From: Lachnospiraceae bacterium UBA7205
GTDB taxonomy: Bacteria; Bacillota; Clostridia; Lachnospirales; Lachnospiraceae
Direction: 5' to 3'
NCBI GenBank assembly: GCA_002490665.1
Contig: DKUL01000083.1
Span: 6,091-14,594 of the forward strand
Length of the DNA: 8,504 bases
Shown here: in pieces, positions 6,473 through 8,504 of the stretch
Layout: each line of letters opens with the position of its first letter
Numbering within the stretch: position 1 is the first letter of the stretch
Translations under genes and position numbers: made by a program
Notes under the pieces: model-generated
The model's database searches: none
Told to the model about the DNA's origin: nothing
Seen by the model: the letters and a program-made list of their open reading frames with translations, nothing else

Positions 6473-6521
6473 GCGCACAACCGCATAAGGAAATATGCCG
6501 CTTTGCGGCTGCGGTCGGCGC
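6473..6521. repeat. GC-rich three-part stem-loop (possible dispersed repeat or leader RNA)
   Basis: GCGC (6473-6476) pairs with GCGC (6518-6521). After a small internal loop ACCGCA (6480-6485) pairs with TGCGGT (6510-6515). After an 11-nt one-sided bulge (6486-6496) GCCGC (6497-6501) pairs with GCGGC (6505-6509) around TTT. That is 15 pairs with a continuous right arm, 19 bp past the DUF402 stop. No T-run follows on either strand, so it is not a standard terminator. It could be an extragenic repeat or the 5' part of a structured nitroreductase leader. Confidence 0.55.
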
Positions 6522-6540
6522 GAGTATATAATATTGTGTG

Positions 6541-7080
6541 CTATATCTTATCTGCTGCCATTTTGTAACACTGGATGGTGTAATTCTGAAACGAATGAAT
6601 ATCCTTTAGCAGCCCATTTTTTAATGTATCTGCCGTATGAACCGCAAGGTCAAACTGTTCCTGTGTAATATCTGCCTGGCGCAGCGCCTCCTCCAGTTCA
6701 TCCATATCATCCACCATGATTTCGCCATTTGGATAGACTACCAGATCCAGATACAAGTCATCAAAGTAAGGAATTCCGTCTTCGTCCGTCCCCTGTGCCG
6801 CAATCATGTCTATGTACCACACAAGAACAGTGTTATCCTGGTTCATCATGGCTGTAATGCAGTAAAAATCATCTTTCGGCAAAATGGACAGCCATTTTAA
6901 CCCGGCATCGCATACCACAAACTCATTACCATTGAACTTCCATTTTTGCGCTTCGCTGACCTGCTGGATTTCCATAAGCCCGATATAGCCTTTGAAAAAG
7001 TCTGACTGAACCTGTCTGCCGGATAACTTTTTTGCAGTAATGCACTTCCACTCGTCATAGGACAACCTGCTTCTTTTCAT
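6541..7080 (-). CDS. DUF402 domain protein (possible nucleoside phosphate phosphatase)
   Basis: A 179-residue soluble protein matching the DUF402 pattern: WYID (88-91), then GIPYFDDLYLDLVVYPNG (102-119) and an acidic VDDMDELEEAL stretch (123-133). Clustered Asp/Glu in this fold bind a divalent metal; characterised relatives hydrolyse nucleoside di- or triphosphates, but this protein's activity is not established. The start at 7080 is favoured by AAAGGGG about 8 nt upstream and because the longer in-frame ATG (7116) lies upstream of the promoter -10 box. It has its own promoter and is followed by the structured spacer leading to the nitroreductase. Confidence 0.82.
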   Translation of the reverse strand: MKRSRLSYDEWKCITAKKLSGRQVQSDFFKGYIGLMEIQQVSEAQKWKFNGNEFVVCDAGLKWLSILPKDDFYCITAMMNQDNTVLVWYIDMIAAQGTDEDGIPYFDDLYLDLVVYPNGEIMVDDMDELEEALRQADITQEQFDLAVHTADTLKNGLLKDIHSFQNYTIQCYKMAADKI

Positions 7081-7106
7081 CTGTGTTACCCCTTTCTTTT
7101 TCGCCG

Positions 7107-7135
7107 ATTGTACCACATTTCACCATACCTGTCAA
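7107..7135 (-). promoter_or_regulatory. Sigma-70 promoter of the DUF402 gene
   Basis: On the minus strand TTGACA (7130-7135) and TACAAT (7107-7112) are 17 nt apart, giving a start near 7100 and a leader of about 20 nt with the RBS. The position rules out the longer start at 7116. Confidence 0.85.
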
Positions 7136-7190
7136 CAAATGCGGGGTACGCTAAATTTTAAAAATGATAAAACAGAGGTAGACTTCACAT

Positions 7191-7196
7191 TATAAT
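7191..7196 (+). promoter_or_regulatory. Probable -10 box of the toxin-antitoxin operon
   Basis: A perfect TATAAT lies 61 bp before the antitoxin start. The hexamer 17 nt upstream (TAAAAC, 7168-7173) is a poor -35. The start would fall near 7203, at a TGATATCA palindrome (7200-7207), a plausible place for autorepression by the antitoxin-toxin complex. A second TATAAC lies at 7212-7217. Confidence 0.45.
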
Positions 7197-7220
7197 CTGT
7201 GATATCATCAATATAACCTA

Positions 7221-7236
7221 GTTGCGACATTGCAAC
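7221..7236 (+). promoter_or_regulatory. Inverted repeat before the antitoxin RBS
   Basis: GTTGC (7221-7225) and GCAAC (7232-7236) form a 5-bp stem with a 6-nt loop, 8 bp before the AAGGAG site. It may be an operator half-site pair or a small leader hairpin. Confidence 0.35.
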
Positions 7237-7257
7237 CAGCATGAAAGGAGTTTTACA

Positions 7258-7446
7258 ATGTCTAAGCAGCAAATGATTGAGAATTTAATTTCCACTGCTC
7301 CAGATAACAAGTTAGATATTATTCTTGCTTTCATCACATTTATTTTACGCGATAACAAAGAACCTGATAGCGCTCTTTTAAGCGAACCAAGTTTATCAAA
7401 GGACTGGATGCGCGAGGAGGAGGATGCAGCATGGCAAGATTTATAA
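7258..7446 (+). CDS. Type II antitoxin partner of the MazF/PemK toxin
   Basis: A 62-residue acidic protein. Residues 5-31 look like an amphipathic helix (IENLIS..DNKLDIILAFITFIL), and the C-terminal tail DWMREEEDAAWQDL (49-62) is the acidic, Trp-containing end often seen in antitoxins encoded before PemK/MazF toxins. No clear DNA-binding fold (AbrB or ribbon-helix-helix) is recognisable, so the N-terminal class is uncertain. The start at 7258 has AAGGAG (7245-7250) 7 nt upstream. The last 16 nt overlap the toxin start, so the two are translated together. By position and tail it should bind and neutralise the downstream RNase. Confidence 0.8.
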   Translation: MSKQQMIENLISTAPDNKLDIILAFITFILRDNKEPDSALLSEPSLSKDWMREEEDAAWQDL

Positions 7447-7766
7447 AAGGTGATGTTGTAGTATTGCCATTTCCATTTACCGACCTGACAGCCTCAAAGA
7501 AACGCCCCGCCATTATCCTCTCTGACCTTCGGGGTGATGATTACATTATGCTACAGATTACTTCCCAAAATGTCAAGGACAGCTATGCAATCCCATTAAT
7601 ACAATCAGACTTTTCCTCCGGAACCCTTCGTCAGGACAGCAATATACGACCAAATAAAATATTTACTTTAGACAAGAGCCTTATTTTATATAAGGCCGGA
7701 CATCTGACCAATGACAAGCTGAATGAATGTATTAAAAAAGTTTGTTCAATCATTCAAAACAATTAG
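7431..7766 (+). CDS. PemK/MazF-family mRNA endoribonuclease toxin
   Basis: A 111-residue cytosolic toxin that would cut mRNA at short sequences and slow growth when the antitoxin is lost. The N-terminus FIKGDVVVLPFPF (4-16) and KKRPAIIL (23-30) are family hallmarks; R25 is the expected catalytic arginine, and T44/S45 (LQITSQ) lie where the catalytic Thr/Ser is found. Full length, with no frameshift. GAGGAGGAGG (7414-7423), inside the antitoxin gene, is its RBS. The operon is AT-richer than the genes at 88-6396, in keeping with horizontal acquisition. The cleavage sequence cannot be predicted. Confidence 0.93.
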   Translation: MARFIKGDVVVLPFPFTDLTASKKRPAIILSDLRGDDYIMLQITSQNVKDSYAIPLIQSDFSSGTLRQDSNIRPNKIFTLDKSLILYKAGHLTNDKLNECIKKVCSIIQNN

Positions 7767-7810
7767 TTCAACACCGCCGCCAGATCAAGTAGGAATAATT
7801 TCTAATTAAC

Positions 7811-7900
7811 ACATCCCAAGCCCGCAAAACTGCATTCCCACTTTATTAAAAATTAAGGAATCCTTAAGCAGAAATGTTTTATTTTCGGGGCTTGGGACAT
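7811..7900. repeat. Long inverted-repeat element after the toxin gene
   Basis: TCCCAAGCCC (7814-7823) pairs perfectly with GGGCTTGGGA (7888-7897). A 2-bp mismatch follows and then AAAA (7826-7829) pairs with TTTT (7882-7885). ACAT occurs in direct orientation at both edges (7811-7814, 7897-7900), as a 4-bp target duplication could. On the plus strand CATCTTTTG follows the right arm, so it might instead terminate the toxin transcript, though the loop is very long. It could be a tiny mobile remnant, a small RNA or a terminator. Confidence 0.5.
7853..7867. repeat. 15-bp palindrome inside the inverted-repeat element
   Basis: TTAAGGA and TCCTTAA flank one central A. It lies in the loop of the larger inverted repeat, making a second tier of folding, and could also be a protein-binding site in DNA. 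Confidence 0.5.
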
Positions 7901-7939
7901 CTTTTGTATATTATATGTATATTTCCATTTAAAACTATA

Positions 7940-7977
7940 ACGGATTTATTACAATTAATTTTGTAAGATAATTCCGT
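7940..7977. repeat. AT-rich imperfect hairpin
   Basis: ACGGA (7940-7944) pairs with TCCGT (7973-7977). TTA (7946-7948) pairs with TAA (7969-7971) after one mismatch, and TTACAA (7949-7954) pairs with TTGTAA (7961-7966) with a 2-nt bulge and a TTAATT loop. It makes 14 pairs, 6 bp from the next terminator. The AT-rich stretch at 7901-7939 before it shows no gene. Confidence 0.4.
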
Positions 7978-7983
7978 CGTTAA

Positions 7984-8039
7984 GTTAAAAAGACCACAAA
8001 AATATTTTTCAGTTTCTGGATTTCTGTGGTCTTTTTAAC
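7984..8039. terminator. Strong bidirectional Rho-independent terminator
   Basis: GTTAAAAAGACCACA (7984-7998) and TGTGGTCTTTTTAAC (8025-8039) form a perfect 15-bp stem with a 26-nt loop. The core GACCACA/TGTGGTC is flanked by A5 and T5, so transcripts from either side end in a T-run. It lies 25 bp after the lytic-enzyme stop on the minus strand and would also stop read-through from the toxin operon. Confidence 0.85.
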
Positions 8040-8064
8040 CATGCTTTTCGGCATCACTTCCGGA

Positions 8065-8504
8065 CTATTTTTCTTTTAAAACGTCTTTGAAGATCTTCCG
8101 GGTGTTTTTTCCTACGATTCCGTCTTCGGTCAGTTCCAGCCGTGCCTGTGCCGTCCTGACTGCCTGTTCCGATTTTGCGCCGATTATGCCGTCGATTCCG
8201 CTTTCTTCCAGCAGTCCGAAACGCCACAGGCACCACTGCACCCATTTCGCGTCATTTCCGATTGTACCGCGTCTGACGTTCTTTACTGGTTCTGTGTATG
8301 GGTTATGGATGGGCGATACGGATACATCGTACCCTTTTGTTACTACGCTGTCAAACCGGGTCAGGCTATAGCTTCTGACTATGTTCATTATCGTGCTGAT
8401 GTATGTGGGACTGGTAGCGTAACCGCCATTCTTGATTGCCGTGATGCATTTTTGGGGGTCTTCCTGATTTAATGCCGCACGGTATCTGCTGCATGATGCC
8501 AGCA
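8065..8504 (-). CDS. Cell-wall lytic enzyme C-terminus: GH73-like plus peptidoglycan-binding domain (5' end outside window)
   Basis: The reading frame stays open to the window edge, so the internal ATG at 8388 is not the start; 145 residues are visible. Residues 1-51 (YRAALNQEDP, CITAIKNGGYATSPTYISTIM, SYSLTRFD) look like the end of a GH73 N-acetylglucosaminidase domain, with the GYAT-P-Y signature. After a linker, about 77-142 form a PG_binding_1-type domain: NDAKWVQWCLWRFGLL, GIDGIIG, then DGIVGKNTRKIF. It would cut glycan strands in peptidoglycan outside the membrane, or from inside as a phage lysin. The catalytic Glu and any signal peptide or amidase domain lie upstream. Two-domain enzymes of this type are common in prophages, but a host autolysin is equally possible. 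It ends at the bidirectional terminator. Confidence 0.82.
   Translation of the reverse strand, partial: LASCSRYRAALNQEDPQKCITAIKNGGYATSPTYISTIMNIVRSYSLTRFDSVVTKGYDVSVSPIHNPYTEPVKNVRRGTIGNDAKWVQWCLWRFGLLEESGIDGIIGAKSEQAVRTAQARLELTEDGIVGKNTRKIFKDVLKEK

Noticed and set aside
6397..6540. FMN riboswitch upstream of the flavin-dependent nitroreductase
   Set aside because: The conserved FMN-aptamer sequence blocks are absent; the hairpins do not fit its multi-arm layout.
7222..7257. Longer antitoxin beginning at the TTG at 7222
   Set aside because: It would begin in the inverted repeat with no RBS; AAGGAG with proper spacing points to the ATG at 7258.
1..8504. CRISPR arrays, tRNA or rRNA genes, and complete insertion sequences
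   Set aside because: No regularly spaced repeats, cloverleaf with anticodon arms, rRNA stretches or transposase motifs were seen on either strand.

Overview
The window looks like chromosome from a Gram-positive anaerobe of the class Clostridia, most likely a Lachnospiraceae gut bacterium. This rests on the protein styles (DnaX with a zinc-finger AAA+ domain, a Firmicutes-type nitroreductase, a DUF402 protein, a PemK/MazF toxin), the strong AGGAGG-type ribosome binding sites, and moderately GC-rich genes beside AT-rich accessory sequence. The genus cannot be fixed from the sequence alone.

Layout. Positions 1-87 are non-coding and hold a perfect 10-bp inverted repeat just past the end of dnaX. 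On the minus strand, dnaX (88-1647) lies downstream of a short-chain dehydrogenase/reductase gene (1703-2503); the two probably share the promoter near 2543-2571. Further upstream on the same strand is glpK, glycerol kinase (2598-4088), with its own promoter and a probable terminator. A compact divergent promoter region (4125-4200), with two sigma-70-type promoters back to back, separates glpK from a plus-strand sodium:solute symporter gene (4284-5819). This ends convergently, over a hairpin containing the symporter stop codon, against a minus-strand nitroreductase (5866-6396). Between the nitroreductase and the next minus-strand gene (DUF402, 6541-7080) is 144 bp packed with three hairpins and a palindrome. 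DUF402 has a clear TTGACA-N17-TACAAT promoter.

From about 7120 rightwards the DNA becomes visibly AT-richer and accessory in character. It holds a two-gene toxin-antitoxin operon (antitoxin 7258-7446; PemK/MazF toxin 7431-7766, overlapping by 16 nt). A 298-bp gene-free stretch follows with three successive inverted-repeat structures, the last a strong bidirectional terminator. Last comes the C-terminal part of a minus-strand cell-wall lytic enzyme (8065 to beyond the window), with the end of a GH73-like glucosaminidase domain and a peptidoglycan-binding domain. Such enzymes are common in prophages.

How the genes work together. glpK and the symporter face away from each other across overlapping regulatory DNA, so co-regulation around uptake and phosphorylation of a polyol or related compound is possible but unproven. 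dnaX is a replication housekeeping gene that may be transcribed with a metabolic reductase. I see no wholly new multi-gene system. The most unusual material is the structured non-coding DNA at 6418-6521 and 7811-7977, and family-level departures in GlpK (no HPr-phosphorylatable His), the SDR (altered glycine motif, no catalytic Asn) and the symporter (no PutP-type Asp in TM2).
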